Below are positions 32,065-44,649 of a DNA stretch of 64,000 nt, in pieces. Under the pieces are notes generated by a model. The model was not told the DNA's origin, made no database searches, and worked only from the letters and a program-made list of their open reading frames with translations. Position numbers and translations under genes: made by a program. The first letter of the stretch is position 1, and the number at the start of each line of letters is the position of its first letter. The stretch is from Dillenia suffruticosa (lineage: Eukaryota; Streptophyta; Magnoliopsida; Dilleniales; Dilleniaceae), in contig JAVTVX010000011.1 of NCBI GenBank assembly GCA_033439265.1, positions 10,044,590 through 10,108,589 of the forward strand. Reading direction: 5' to 3'.

Positions 32065-33976
32065 TGTTGAGATGAATGAGTTTTGATAATAATAAATTAA
32101 AGGAAAATAAGTTTAAATAAATCAGAAAGTCATTAGAAAACAAAAGTCTATGGAACTTATCAACTTGCTTTTCACACACATCAACCTCTTCCCTTAGGTC
32201 TACTAGTTTTCAGATCTATGCTGACCAATTTTGGTCATACCTAATACTCGTCAACCTAATAGTAACCCTTGTCGACTTGTATAGAGCAAACATAACATAC
32301 AGCTTAAGTAAAAATATGTCGATAACTCTGAGAACATGTCAACCTATACATGTCGATCTAAATTCAATTACACATCGACTTGTTGACCTCAGGTAGACAA
32401 ATTTAATATGACATGTTGACCAATTTTAGGAGCATAACGACCCAACCCTTCTCATACATAACAACATAAGGCAAAAGTCTAAAGAGGTCGACATGACTAA
32501 CAACTTGTCGACCTGATTCCTTTGTCCCTTAAAAGGCATACAATGACCTATATGTTGACTTTGTTGACATGATGGACACATCAACCAATTTTAAAAGACA
32601 AGTCTGCCAATTTTATGCAAGCATAGAAGCATGTCAACGTAAGCCTAGAACATGTTGACCTGATGTAAGTTGTTGCTTGGATATCTCACGTTGACCCGAA
32701 CTTTAACCCTTTTGATACACTTAACAAATTGATCAATTTTATAAGACAGGTCCACCAATTTTTTTAAAGTATAGTAGCATGTCGATATATATTCAGAACA
32801 TGTCAACCTGATATAAGCTAACCTTTAGAAATTTCACATCGATGTGCATTTCAAACTTGTCGACACACTTAACACATCGACCAATTTCAGAGGATAGGTC
32901 TACAAATTTTATGTGCACATGGGAGTATGTCGATGTGAACTTATAACATGTCGACCCAGGCTGTTGATTATTAAGTAAGACATGTCGATGTCCAATTAGG
33001 ACCATATCGACACATCAAAACACATCAATCGATTTAAGCTAGCGTGTCCACCTATTTAATTTGAAACATGATCTTGTCAACCCAAATACTTCTATGTCGA
33101 CCTGATCAGTCAAGAACTCAACACTAATTTAAACTTTCTATTTCGTTATGAAATTGTTAAAAATCAAATTCTCGAAACAAATTTAAACTCAACGGTCGTG
33201 TCCTTTTTCTGTAGATCTGAATATTTCTATTTCGATTAAAACTAACGTTTAAATGCAGCAAAACAACTTTCGATAGGTTAATAAGTAAGTGGCGCCAATG
33301 AGAGAATGGCTTTTCAGCACGAAAAATGGGTACTATTACAGAATATTAATTGATGAACATTAATGAGCAATGTTCGGTTTTAACTATCCTACAACGGATC
33401 TCTTCAATGTGCAAATAGATACCAGAAATGAAATGCAAAGAAGATAGAAGCTTGATTTTAATTTCTCTGAACAATCAATTCTCAAAGCATTCACTACTCT
33501 TTGCTACTACAAATCATACACTCTATGTTGTTATTTGATACTTTTTTAGCCTTCATTTCGATTGTAATTAGTTTTGAAATCAATTTTATCAAATCTGAGG
33601 ACTAAAGCCTCACATCTTTGACATTTCCCTTTTCACTTGTACTGAGAAATCAAAAGACCAAAGAGTGTGTCACTACTTTGGGTTTAGAGAGAGAAAGCCA
33701 ATCTGTGTTAGGTTGGATAGTGGTGTTATGATCAAACACTATAAATGTCTAATTTGAACCTACAATCAACTTTGTATCATTAAGTTGATAGTAAAAAAAT
33801 CTAGGGAGAGCCTGGGAGTAGACGTATACCTGATTTGGTGAAACCACTACAAAAGTTTTGTGTATTCTTTATTTTTCAGTCAAATCTCCAAATAGCTCTA
33901 TTATAAGTTTTTGTAATTACAGCAACTTTAAAAAACATATCTATATTCAATATTCACCACCTTTAGTTGAATATCA
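32065..33976 (+). repeat. SIRE-like Ty1/copia 3' LTR (plus strand)
   Basis: The LTR runs from TGTTGAGATG to about ATATCA (1912 bp). It is preceded by a polypurine tract. Its end region (33790-33970: GTATACCTGATTTGG, AACCACTACAAAAG, TATTCACC) matches the reverse complement of 46590-46760, so it belongs to the same family as the minus-strand SIRE-like element but points the other way. It contains a cluster of degenerate GTCGAC-type motifs (about 32170-33110). Confidence 0.75.
32170..33110. repeat. GTCGAC-motif cluster in the SIRE-like LTR
   Basis: GTCGACCT, GTCGACTTG, TGTCAACC and related words occur again and again at irregular spacing, often preceded by ACAT or CA (e.g. near 32270, 32340, 32490, 32860, 32950, 33000, 33100). 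There are no fixed spacers. Related clusters occur at 34600-35160 and 47080-47719. Confidence 0.8.
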
Positions 33977-34459
33977 CTGCATTTAAGACTCGCATTTTTC
34001 ATAGGGAACCCAGTCCATCCCATTTTGCTTACAAATGAACATAAGGTTACTTTAATTTCTTTCCTACCAAAATAAGTTATGAGTCAACATGCCACCAAAT
34101 GTTTCCCAATCGTTATATGAATTCACTAGATTCAACTTCCTCTTTATCACTCATACTTAACCTTGATAGCCTTTTCATGAATGTATTTGTTTGGAACAAT
34201 TAACTAATTCAGGCATACTTGGCTGAGAAACTCCTCATACTTGAAATTAAGTTGTTTCAGAAAATCCCAATCTATCAATCGCCCATGATTAATCATCCTA
34301 ATAGAGAAGAGTTTTGCAAACAACTTACTTTGTTGTAGAGATGGGAAATCTTTCTCGTTGAATATAGGCACCTCTGTTGATGGCTTTGACGAGGAAGGCT
34401 TGGTGGGAAGCTTTTCGTTGATTCTTGCTTTCACGAAGGGGCTTGCTTTTGGGAGCCAT
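33977..34459 (-). pseudogene. Third ORF of the SIRE-like element (env-position ORF), truncated
   Basis: An ATG at 34459 begins MAPKSKPL. After a one-base frame change the reading goes on as KARINEKLPTKPSSSKPS, VPIFNEKDFPS, then LFAKLFSIRMINHGRLIDWD and FKYEEFLSQ, stopping at 34204. The last part resembles the start of the plant 'putative transposon protein' domain (Transposase_32) in motif spacing, but I am not certain. Further down, pieces such as NGMDWVPYEKCES end at the opposing LTR. In SIRE elements the ORF in this place has been called env-like; I see no signal peptide or membrane segment here. Its function is unknown. Confidence 0.55.
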
Positions 34460-35165
34460 GAAGGATCTTCAAAAGATTTGAGTGTTTGAGAAAGAAGCTT
34501 GCAGAGAAAGATTTGAAGCAGCTGAGAGAAAAGAAGAGATTGTAATTGAGAATAAGAGAGATAGAGAGAGAGAGGCTGGCTTGGTTAATTTATATGTCGT
34601 TACGTAATTCTTAGGTCGACCTATTCGAATGCAGGTCGACTACTTAACTTAGTCAAGTCGGTTAAGCTGCCTACTCAATCGACCTATCTTGTTGTGCCAT
34701 ATGTCCCTACATGTGTCGACTTGTTCGCACACAGATCGGCTGATTAATTTGCCGTAGGTCAACCTATTTCATCTTTCTTTCCAAATCAGGTAAACCTAAT
34801 CACCTAAGTTTAATTTGACTCCTTAGTTGGTCAACACGTTTTGCATACGAGTCGACTTGGGACATTACGGTATTGATTTTTATAACGCACAGGTTAATTA
34901 GTACATTGAATTGTTCAACCTCCACTTAAAATTGGTTGACTTGGGTAGAGCACAAGTCGACACACTTTAAATCATGCAAATTGGTCGACTTGTTGCTTTC
35001 AATAAGTCAACTAACACACAATTATATGAAGACATGTCCACTTGCATCCAAGCATAGTTGACTTGTCTTGCAGTCCAATCTACTCACATGTAAGTTAGGT
35101 CAACCTATACTCTGGTTAGGTTGACTTGTCTAACACAAATTTCATAATTTTGTAGTTTCGACATA
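34460..35165 (-). promoter_or_regulatory. Promoter-like spacer with GTCGAC cluster upstream of the third ORF
   Basis: Between the pol stop and the third ORF, the minus strand has a cluster of GTCGAC/GTTGAC/GTCAAC motifs (about 35160-34600). A TATA-type sequence TATAAATTAA (34594-34585) follows, then a CT-rich leader (about 34575-34470) and the ATG at 34459. The arrangement looks like a stand-alone promoter and leader. The activity is inferred only. Confidence 0.5.
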
Positions 35166-35187
35166 CTCTGTTTTTCACACATTTAGA

Positions 35188-38060
35188 CTATTTTTTTAAT
35201 TTCATCATTTCTAATTCTCTTCTCAACTCATAGAACTTATTTTTATCTAAAGTTTTCGCAAATATATCAACAATTTATTTTTGTATTTTTATATATTCAA
35301 GAATTATGTCATTTTTCATAACAAGGTCTCTGATGAAGTAGTGTCTTGTTTTGATGCTTTTTGTTCTTGAATGATGTATGAGATTCTTGGTTACGTTTAT
35401 TACACTTGTATCATCACATTTTATAGGGATACATTCAAAATTTATGCCATAGTCTTTCATTTGGTGCCTGATCCATATAATTTTTACCACACATTGGCCT
35501 GTTGCTACATATCCAGTCTCTATGGTTGAACTAGATATACTATTTTGTTTCTTGAAAAATCATAACACCAGCATACTTTCAAAGAATTGGCAAATACCAC
35601 TAATACTTTTTCTATCTAATTTGTTACCTGTAAAATCCGTATTTGAGAAACCATGCAACTGAAAGCTTGAACCTCTATCATACCATAGTCTTAAATCTAT
35701 TGTTTCTCTAAGATATGTGAAAATTCTCTTAACTACAACTAGATGGAAATCTTTTGGGTTCAATTAGAAGGTACTGTAGAGATATACACTATATTGTATC
35801 TCAGGTCTAGGGGTGGGGAGATAAAGAAGGGATCCTATCATACTTTTATACAATTTTTGACAAACTAATTTCTCATTTTCATTTTTGTCAAACTTAACAC
35901 TTGTACTCATGGGTGTGGAATTTTCATTCTCATAGATTGATTAATAAATATTCCATTCTCAGATTACTTAATTTGTAGGCCTAGAAAGTAATTTAACTCT
36001 CTCATCATACTTATTTAAAATTTAGCTTGCATACTTTCTGCAAATGCTTAACGGATGTTTTTACTTATCCCCACAAGATTATGTTGTCAGTCAACATATA
36101 TTTGGACTATTAAGAGATCTTTATTCTATTTTCTTTATGAACAATGTAGTGTTGACTTTGCCCCTTTCAAATTTATTCTCTATTAGAAGTTACTTAGTCT
36201 CTCAACCATACTATAAGAGCATGTTTGAGTCTATATAAGGTTTTGGTTAATTTCAAAACATAATCTAGGTGTTTGGGGGTCTTCAAAACCTTGGAGTTAT
36301 TTAACACACACCATCTCATTTATGAATCCATTTAGAAAGACACATTTAACATCTATTTGAAAAAACTTGAAGTACATAAAGGAAAAAAAGGCTAAAAGCA
36401 TCCTGCATCATAATCAATTCTTTCCTTCTGGCTATATCATTTTCTATTAATCTTGCTTTGATTTTTGTTATTGTGTCATATTCATCAAGTTTATTTCTAA
36501 GTACCCACTTAGTTCCGATTACAAATTGATCTTTTGGCCTAGGTACTAAGTTTTAGACTTTATTTATTTCAAATTAATTTAATTATTCTTGTATTGCCAT
36601 GATCCAATTTTCATCTCCTAAGATTTCATTGACATTCTTAGACTCTATCCGAGAGATGAATGCTACAAATTCATATTGATTTTGTAGGGCTGATTTTGTA
36701 CAAACTAATGAGTTTACATTACCTATGATATTTCCTACGCAAACTCCTTTTCTAACTATTAGATATCTAATTTCTTGTTCCTAATGTATCTCCTTATCCT
36801 CCTTTGGTTCTTGTTCCAACTTAAAATCTTCTTTTCAAGCATTTGTTTTCTATACATTTTGGATCCTTAATAAGTTTAGTTAAGTCTTCATTATCATATC
36901 TTTTTTTGCCTAAATGGTCATTTTCATCAAACTTTACATGTATTTATTCCTTAACCATTAGTTTTTTTATTATATACCCTATATGTTTTGCTAGATCTTG
37001 AATATTTATAAAAAAATTCCCTGGTCACTTTTGATATCAAATTTTCCTAAAGAACCCTTACCATTGTTTAGAACATAGCACTTGTATCCAAATATTTGGA
37101 AGTAGGCTATATTGGGTTTCCCTACTTTATAGAGTTCATAAGGTTTCTTCTTTTAAATAGGTCTAATTAGAGTTCTTTCAAAATGTAGCAACCTATGTTC
37201 ACAGCTTCTACCCAGAAATGCTTGGATAAGTTATGCTCACAAATCATTATTCTAGTCATCTCTTCTAAAGTTTTGTTCTTTCTCTCGACAATCCCATTTT
37301 ATTAGGGTGTCCTAGAAGATAAGAAATGTAGTCTATGCCATGTTATTCATAGAACTATTCTTAAATTCCTTACTATGGTCACTCCTAATGCTCTTAATTG
37401 AATATTCTTTCTTATTCTAAACTTTCTTACAAAGTATGATGAAGGCATTGCTTGCCTTTTCTATTTTTGCTAGAAATAACACCCAAGTGAATCAGAGAAG
37501 TCATCAATGATCACAAACCCATAGTTCTTTTCTCCTATACTCTGAGTTTTAGTGAGTACAAACAATTTTATGTGGAGAATCTCTAGAGGTCTACTGGTTG
37601 TTACTATATTTTTAGGTTTGAATTATATTCGACTGTGTTTGCCCTTCATATGGTCATCACACAATCTATTATTCTCAAATTTTAGTTTCATAAGGCCTTT
37701 TACTATATCTTTCTCACTAGTCTTGATATCAAGTCCATACTTACATAGCCTAACCTTATATGCCATAACCTTCTATTGTTTTAATTGACTGCAACTAAAC
37801 AAGATTTATTTATATTTTCTAATTCTTCTAAACTTATTACATATAAATTTCTCTTCTATAACTAGTGAATTGGGTTTCATTTAATCATTAAACAGATATT
37901 AGATTCAAACACAACCCTATATCTTCTATCACACAATTGGATAACACTCAGTAAACTAAATTTCAAACTATCAACAAGCAGAAGATTCTGAATTGGGTCA
38001 AGGAGGACTTGCCTACGTTGCTGACCACAACAATTTTGCCTTTAGAGTTGTCTCTAAAAG
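35188..38060 (-). pseudogene. SIRE-like pol: integrase, reverse transcriptase, RNase H (decayed)
   Basis: On the minus strand: pre-integrase text (NVGKSSLTQ near 38020, then a VIQLCDRRYRVV phrase near 37920), integrase zinc and core pieces (IGEKNYGFVIIDDFSDS near 37530-37480), RT (VIGTKWVLRNKLDEYDTITK near 36530, CLSKWIHK near 36320, a decayed LLIENKFERGKVNTTLFIKK stretch near 36180-36130), then late RT/RNase H (LRLWYDRGSSFQLHGFSNTD near 35690, TGNKLDRKSISG, WIRHQMKDYGI at about 35470, CDDTSVINVTKN, HHSRTKSIKTRHYFIRD). The end is VDIFAKTLDKNKFYELRREL to the stop at 35190-35188. Many stops split it. Confidence 0.85.
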
Positions 38061-38708
38061 CTACATTTCCTCCTTTTTTTTTTCTCTAGTCTGGAAAATT
38101 TTGAGGCATCTTTTGTCATTGTTCTTAAACAGCCACTATCAATGCACTAGGATGATGAAATTAAAGCCTCTTTTGATTTCAAACCTAAAAGAAAATTCAA
38201 TCAAGTTTGTGCCTTTGGTATCCAAATTTTCTTGGGTTAGGCTGAGTTAGTCGCAACATTATTCCAATTACTTCTTTTGGTATCCATTTTTTTGTTATTT
38301 TCATAGACATTCTATTTTTAAACCAGATTCAGTTGAATTGTGTTCATTTTTATTGTAGTATGTGCACTTTTGATGTTCTATTGATCTTTTATTTTTACCT
38401 ATGTTGGTTTGATTCTTAAGCTTGCAATGCTTTACTTTATGTCCTATTTTCATACAAGTGTAGCATCTAATCTTATGTTTACTTGTCTTAGAGCTAGGCA
38501 CAAAGAAGATGTAGGGCTTCTTCAAGATTGTAGCCAAACTTGGCCTTGACATATACTGCCCTTTGGGTCCCTAGTATTAAATCTAGCATTTCTTGTCCCT
38601 AAACAAACTTCTATTGTAGAGAACTAAGTCTCTGATTCTTATCTTTTTCAACCTTAAGTTTATCTTTCAAAGTAGGTGATTCGGATTCATTCTTTTCAAT
38701 GCAGGCAC
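38061..38708 (-). pseudogene. SIRE-like gag end and protease region (decayed)
   Basis: This is the 3' part of gag after the foreign LTR block. It holds an acidic/Lys-rich coiled stretch (ESESPTLKDKLKVEKDKNQ, about 38690-38630), a CCHC-like knuckle CYTCMKIGHKVKHC (about 38465-38425) and CTYYNKNEHNSTE (about 38362), where the second Cys has become Tyr. Knuckles in this order precede the protease in SIRE-like copia elements. A protease active site was not clearly read. Confidence 0.7.
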
Positions 38709-41549
38709 TGTCACTCCCCGATCCCCAATTGAAGGCCATGAACAGCCTCCTGTTACCCCGTATGCTACCCATCGCACGACACACATACCGAGGTAACACA
38801 AGGCTAACATCTTCACCTATTTAAAACTTGTTTTTTCTCAAAATATAATTTTCCAAGTAAAAGAAATTTAAAATACAACACAGTGTCTCAATGCATAAAT
38901 ATACAACGAATTCGAGAGTTTCAATTTATATTTATAATAACATAATTATAGTAATCCTATAAAATGTACATTAATCATTCTATAGACCTCAAGTATATAC
39001 ATTATCCAACTTTATCATGGAAGAATGGTTGGTACCATACCCAACACTCATCATCTCCAAAGCTATGTTAAGTGTGTCGAAAGTCTCTCGACACATCTCC
39101 CAGCCATATCTATATCTGTTATCATAGAAAAGTGAGAAGTGAGTATTAAGGAAAATATTCAGTGAGTGAGGGGATCGATATTATGTTATTAATAGAAGCT
39201 GTAAGCACGGAGTGTCAAAACACATTTTAAAACATGATTATATTATAAATCGAGCATGGCATTTCTATCAATCATGTAATCATGTATCATATATCATAAA
39301 TATCAACATATGCATCTCTTTACATTTTGAAAATCATTCAGAACTTGTCAATAAAATATCTCTAGCAATGGTCTACCACGGCCAATGACGAGTGCATTGG
39401 AGGGTTTCTATATAAGTATAAAAACAAAGCATTTAGCTTTATATCTCAATATTGGCCACGAGCGTCATCAAAGGCTAGCCCATGTCTACGTGCACATACA
39501 TAATCAACTATGTATAGAATCTCACTCGGTACTAGACAGTGGCGTTACACATGTCCTCTCTGATTTGGTTCAACTTACCATAACTATACATATAACATTT
39601 GGGGATACCTCCTGTAAAAGTGTATCTGGACACAATGGGTGTCTCTACAAACGCCCTTCGTTACTATGGTAGTCCATCAAAGATATCATCACATCAAGTC
39701 CACCAAGAACATCACATCATAAATAGGCATCTGACCCACACATTTCCATTAAACCATTTCAAATCAGTGTGCCAATGCAATAGAAGCATATAATTCATAT
39801 CAAGTTTTCAAAGAGTGATACGATATCATTTCAACACAATTCATAGATGCATATCATTTGAATCAATCATTTGAGACACTCCAATAATCACAAAGAGAAG
39901 TACTTATAAAATATAGATCAAATCTCATGCTTTCACATATGTCATAAAATATGTCATTTTGAAACGGTATAAAACATGTATTTTGCTCAATCAAGAACAT
40001 AGCGTCAAAGTCCCACTCACATAACTCACATAAACGGGAGGGTATGTCACTCCCCGAAATTCACCACAATTGTAAGAAGTGTACTCTCCTCACTCGGTCA
40101 CCAAGTATGTTACTACAATGGCAATACATAATATATATAATTTGTGTCATAAAATTGAAAAAAAAAAACACAATATTAAATTGTATTCTCAATTAATCCT
40201 TCACCAAGGATCAATGCTTAGGACGTCATAGATAGACTTCTAATGTATTCACGTGTTGTCCCCTTTTCTCACTAACCAACCAACAACTTCAATGCTCGTT
40301 TATAAATATACCTTATAATTTCATTACAAACGTTGGCAAATAAAAATCTATATTGTCAATTTAGGGTTCTCCCCTAGAACTCCCTATACATAACTCACCA
40401 TATATATATATATATATATATATGTCTCTAATTTACATGCTAAACTCATTCCCAATCTTGATCACATTCTACAAACATTTCACATACACATGCTCATAGC
40501 ATTCCTTACATTCTCGGCAACTCACCAATTTAGCACACATTTCATCCCATAACCTTAGCACACATATACAACTATATATACACACAAACATTCATCACAA
40601 CTTGCCTAAAATTGTGCACATATTATACCCCTTTTTCCTTACCATTCACTCCTTGGCTACCATAAAAATTGCCTCACTTCAATCATCTTTAGTGCAGAAA
40701 ATTTCTGCACATATTTAACCATATTCTTTGGCCTTTGAGTTAGTTTTCTTGCACAACAACATCCATTTGATTTCAGTCAACAAATACCATTACATACTCA
40801 TAAACTCATCTAAATTTTTGCACACATAATTCACACAATGCAGAACAAGTTTCTAGCTCCCTAAACACATTGCATTCATCCAAGTTCTTAGCCAACACAA
40901 CCAACTTCATGTATACATTTCTCACATCAATTAAATCAACAATCACACATAATTTTCATCACTTTTGCATGAAAATTCTGCACACAAAATTTGCCTTTTG
41001 AAATCTACATTTAGCTCACCAAAACATAATGTTTTCACCCCAATTCTCGGCCATACAATGTTCAAATTTTTCTACACACATTTCCAATGGTTCACTTGGA
41101 TTCCTCCTAGGCTCTAAGTTATAGAATCAAGCTAAAAACATTACATTAACACATTCATACAAGGGCTTTTCAATTTAAGCAAGTTCAGAATTTTTCTTAC
41201 CTCAAAATTGAAAGTTTCAAGCCCAAACAAAATTTCTCTTCACAAGATCCTTCTCTCCCCCTTGCTCCTAGTTCTCGGCCAATATGTGTTCACCAAGTTA
41301 GGTGTCTCCTTTTGGTGCCAAATTTAGATATGTTGTTTAGGGTTTAAGTGGAATGAATCTATACCAAAATTTCAAAGTGGTGTTTGAAGAAATCATACCT
41401 TTCTTCAATGGTGATGCTCACGGCTCTCTTGAATCTTCACCTGCAAGACTCCTCCTTTTGCTCTAATTTTTGGATATGTTATAATTGGGTTTGTCAGGAA
41501 TTGATCTATGTAAATATATTGAGGTGGTGTTGTAGAAAAAAATTTGATC
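38709..41549 (-). repeat. Gypsy-type LTR A, truncated (inserted in the SIRE-like gag)
   Basis: It begins TGTCACTCCCCGATCC on the plus strand, which is the sense end in Tekay-1. It then shows the shared blocks in order: hairpin 39141-39160 (GAGTATT/AATATTC), GGAGTGTCAA at about 39200, the GGTCTACCACGGCC block at 39368, GACACTCC at about 39872, CCCACTCAC at about 40011. It stops at LTR B without its own sense start (TGTAAC...). A (TA)n run lies at 40401-40423. Confidence 0.82.
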
Positions 41550-44500
41550 TGTTACGCCCTGAACCGGGGTCATGAGCAGCTGCCCATTGCCCCGGATGCT
41601 GGCTCAGTGTTCTAGAAAATCAAACAGAATCTCTCCATATTTCGGAGGTCTCCCATATACAAATCAATCTGTATATTGAATGATCATCCTGCTACATGAA
41701 TAAATAGGCTAACCCAGCCTTACGACAATCAACCACATTCATATCATACCAAACAATCAGTATCATACAAACCAGGACAACGCAAGGCTATCACAATTAC
41801 TAGCAATCCTAATCACAGACCTCTATTGTTATGCCCTCATCAAAGGCATGAACAGTCACCAGTTACGCCTCCTGTGATTTAAAGGTAGCACCGAGCAAAT
41901 CTAGAGGACACTTCTAGAACATGACATGTTTTCCAAAGTAAATATACACAATAGTACAGATCATGCCTCAATGCAATAGAATAGAATTGAGAGTTTCAAT
42001 AAGATATACATAAATTTACATACGGCCATCCCTTTTTATACGCAATGGTCTATCTACAATCCCAATACACAAATATACAATTTCATTTGGCAAATGCTTC
42101 CCAATACATATCAAGTACCTAATCAACCGCCTCAATCTCCAACAAAAGGCTCGTGCGCTGGTAAGCCTCAACGCGGTGAGTATTAAGGAAGATATCCAGT
42201 AAATGAGATGGTATATATCATGTGTTCAATGATGGAGTATCAAAGTTCTCAATAATTCCATATATTGTAAAAAATAGTGTATAATGCTCAATTTATCATA
42301 AATCATTCTTTTCACATACATTCCAAACATATATGCATCCATGTCATCAAATCATGCTACAATAGAGCGGACCAAAATCAGACCTGGCAAGGGTCGACTA
42401 TGACCAATGACAGGCATATCGGGGGTTTTGTATGCAATAGGTTAGAAAAACTCTCTGCCCCAACGTTGGCGACGGATCTCATCAGGTGCTAGACTGCGGC
42501 GCATCATAGCCCTTCCCCTTATGGGTTCAACCTGACTAGTATCGTGTCGAATCACAATATATTTACCATTTTTTCGATATCATGTGGGATACCTTCCGCA
42601 GAAATGTATCGGGTGCAAATATGGATCACCCTACACATGCATCTTTTGTAACTACGGAATGGGATTTACCCATCACAAAATTATCATCATCACATGCTAG
42701 GGCCCTCGGCCCATGTAAAATATCATCATCAAATCAATCACATGCCATGTCACATTTCTCAAGCAATGTCAATCATTTCCATTAGGATGATTTCATAAAA
42801 CATGTATAACTCAAATGCAATGGCACGGTTTCATATTTTAAAACTCGTTTGGATGCATATATAATACGTATAAACATGTGTGTGGATACTTTATGAATTC
42901 ACAAAAACATTTCATAATTCATTGAAAATTTCACATCACATATTCATTAAATCATACTCGTATTAGAAAACATTTTAAAACATGATATTGTGCATCGAAC
43001 ACATAATATAATAAATTCCACTCATAGTATGTGGGAAGGTACGCCACTCCCGGCATGAATCTCGAGGCAGACACAAAAATATGCTCCCTTCAATATCACC
43101 AACGAGACTTTATAAACATAATGTAGAATATGAGTCACTTAAGAGATCATATGATGCATATATAATAATGTAAATGTGATGCAACCCTAGTTATAGACAA
43201 ACCAAGGGTTTTCAAGTTCTATTCTTGCGTCATTTTAGGGAATTGACCACAAATTCCTCAATTGAAGTCAGAATTGGGAAATTCCAATTTCTATGGTTGG
43301 CTCACATAAAAACTCACACTTTTCGTGTTGAACTTATCTCCAAAATCTTGATGGAAGATTTCTTAAAGTCCACATTTTCAAACCAATCCAACTCTCAATT
43401 TTTATTCTATCCTGTTTTAGTAAATTTCTCATATCTCACAATCTGTTCATGCAAAGACTCTAATATTTGACTATGTTGGAGTTAGGACACAAGGCTACAA
43501 CTTCTTAGTTGGGCCCTCTCTCAGATTCCTAGTGAACATCCCTGAAATAACACCATTTTGCTCACATTACATTTTAGAAGTCTGTTCTGACCAATTTTTA
43601 GCACAACCATCACAACTTTTAACAAATAACTCCAAATTACCTGAACTTTTTACAATACCTAGAAGACACATAACCTTACATTTTTCATGTTTTGGATTTC
43701 TTCCAATTATGCTTAGAAGGGTCTGAAAACGTAGGTTAGTGTTGCTGCCAAAATCAGGGCAACATGCAGGACTGAATAGGGAATTAGTGTAGAACACCAA
43801 AATTTGAAAAATCATATAAACTCCATCTCTACTCAGAATGCAACGGTTCTTATCTCGTTTTAAAGCTCTGAATGTCTAGTTCATGTGTTAAAATTTCACT
43901 AAATTTGTCATGGTATGGAAAATGCTATAGCTAAAACACTACAACCAGTTCAAAATGTTCAGATTTCAAAATTTCTGATTTCCTCATTGACTTCAATTTT
44001 CGGCCAACCCTAGTTTCCTAAACAAACCTCCTCATTTTGACACCAAATTAAGATATGTTATACTATGGAGTATGGAGGGTCTCATACCTAAAGATGGACA
44101 GCTAGGCTTGAAGCAAAACTTAGATCTCTCCTCTTGAACTCTTGGTTGTCCCTTTGTTCTTCACCAAGAAATCCTTCTTCGTTGGCCTTGATTTTTGGAT
44201 ATGTTGGGGTTTAGGATATATAGAAATGATCTATGTAAAAGAAATTGGGTAGTGTGTAGCAAGATGTAGAGATTTCACCTTAGCAGTCCAGGGCTTGGAG
44301 GAGGAAAAAGATGAGTTCTTACTTCTTTAGAGCTTCACGTTTCTTTTGAAGAATAAATAGAAAAATCTTTTAGCTTTTGCTTACAATTGATTAACCATGG
44401 TTTCCTCTAGGTATAACTAGGGTTAAACTCAACCAAGGAGCTTTTAATGTCCAATTACCAATTCCAATCTAAGACTCCCATTATTCCTTTGACTTTTCAA

Positions 44501-44640
44501 ATGAATCCTAGCCTTCCACCTCATTGGCATATTTCCCATGGTCATTAATTGTCTCCAACCCCTTTTTCTAAATTACATAATAGGTCCTATTTAGATTTGC
44601 GTGAAAATTCCTATCTCGATTTTCGCATCACACACGGCTT
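41550..44640 (-). repeat. Gypsy-type LTR B (nested in or fused to LTR A)
   Basis: It begins TGTTACGCCCTG at 41550. Shared blocks are the hairpin 42178-42196, GGAGTATC at about 42232, the GGTCGACTATGACC block at 42390, GTTGGCGACGGATCTC at about 42464 and CTACGGAATG at about 42652. It is closely related to LTR A along most of its length. Its sense start is missing: near 44640 it meets an inverted partial copy of the same family. No target duplication could be assigned. Confidence 0.8.
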
Positions 44641-44649
44641 GAGAATTAT

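Noticed and set aside
32170-33110. Repeated GTCGAC words considered as a CRISPR-like array
   Set aside because: Repeat length is too short, spacing is irregular, the words are degenerate, and the DNA is clearly eukaryotic.
38611-38799. Open frame of 62 codons
   Set aside because: It crosses the border between gag of the SIRE-like element and LTR A at 38709, so it is a chance join.
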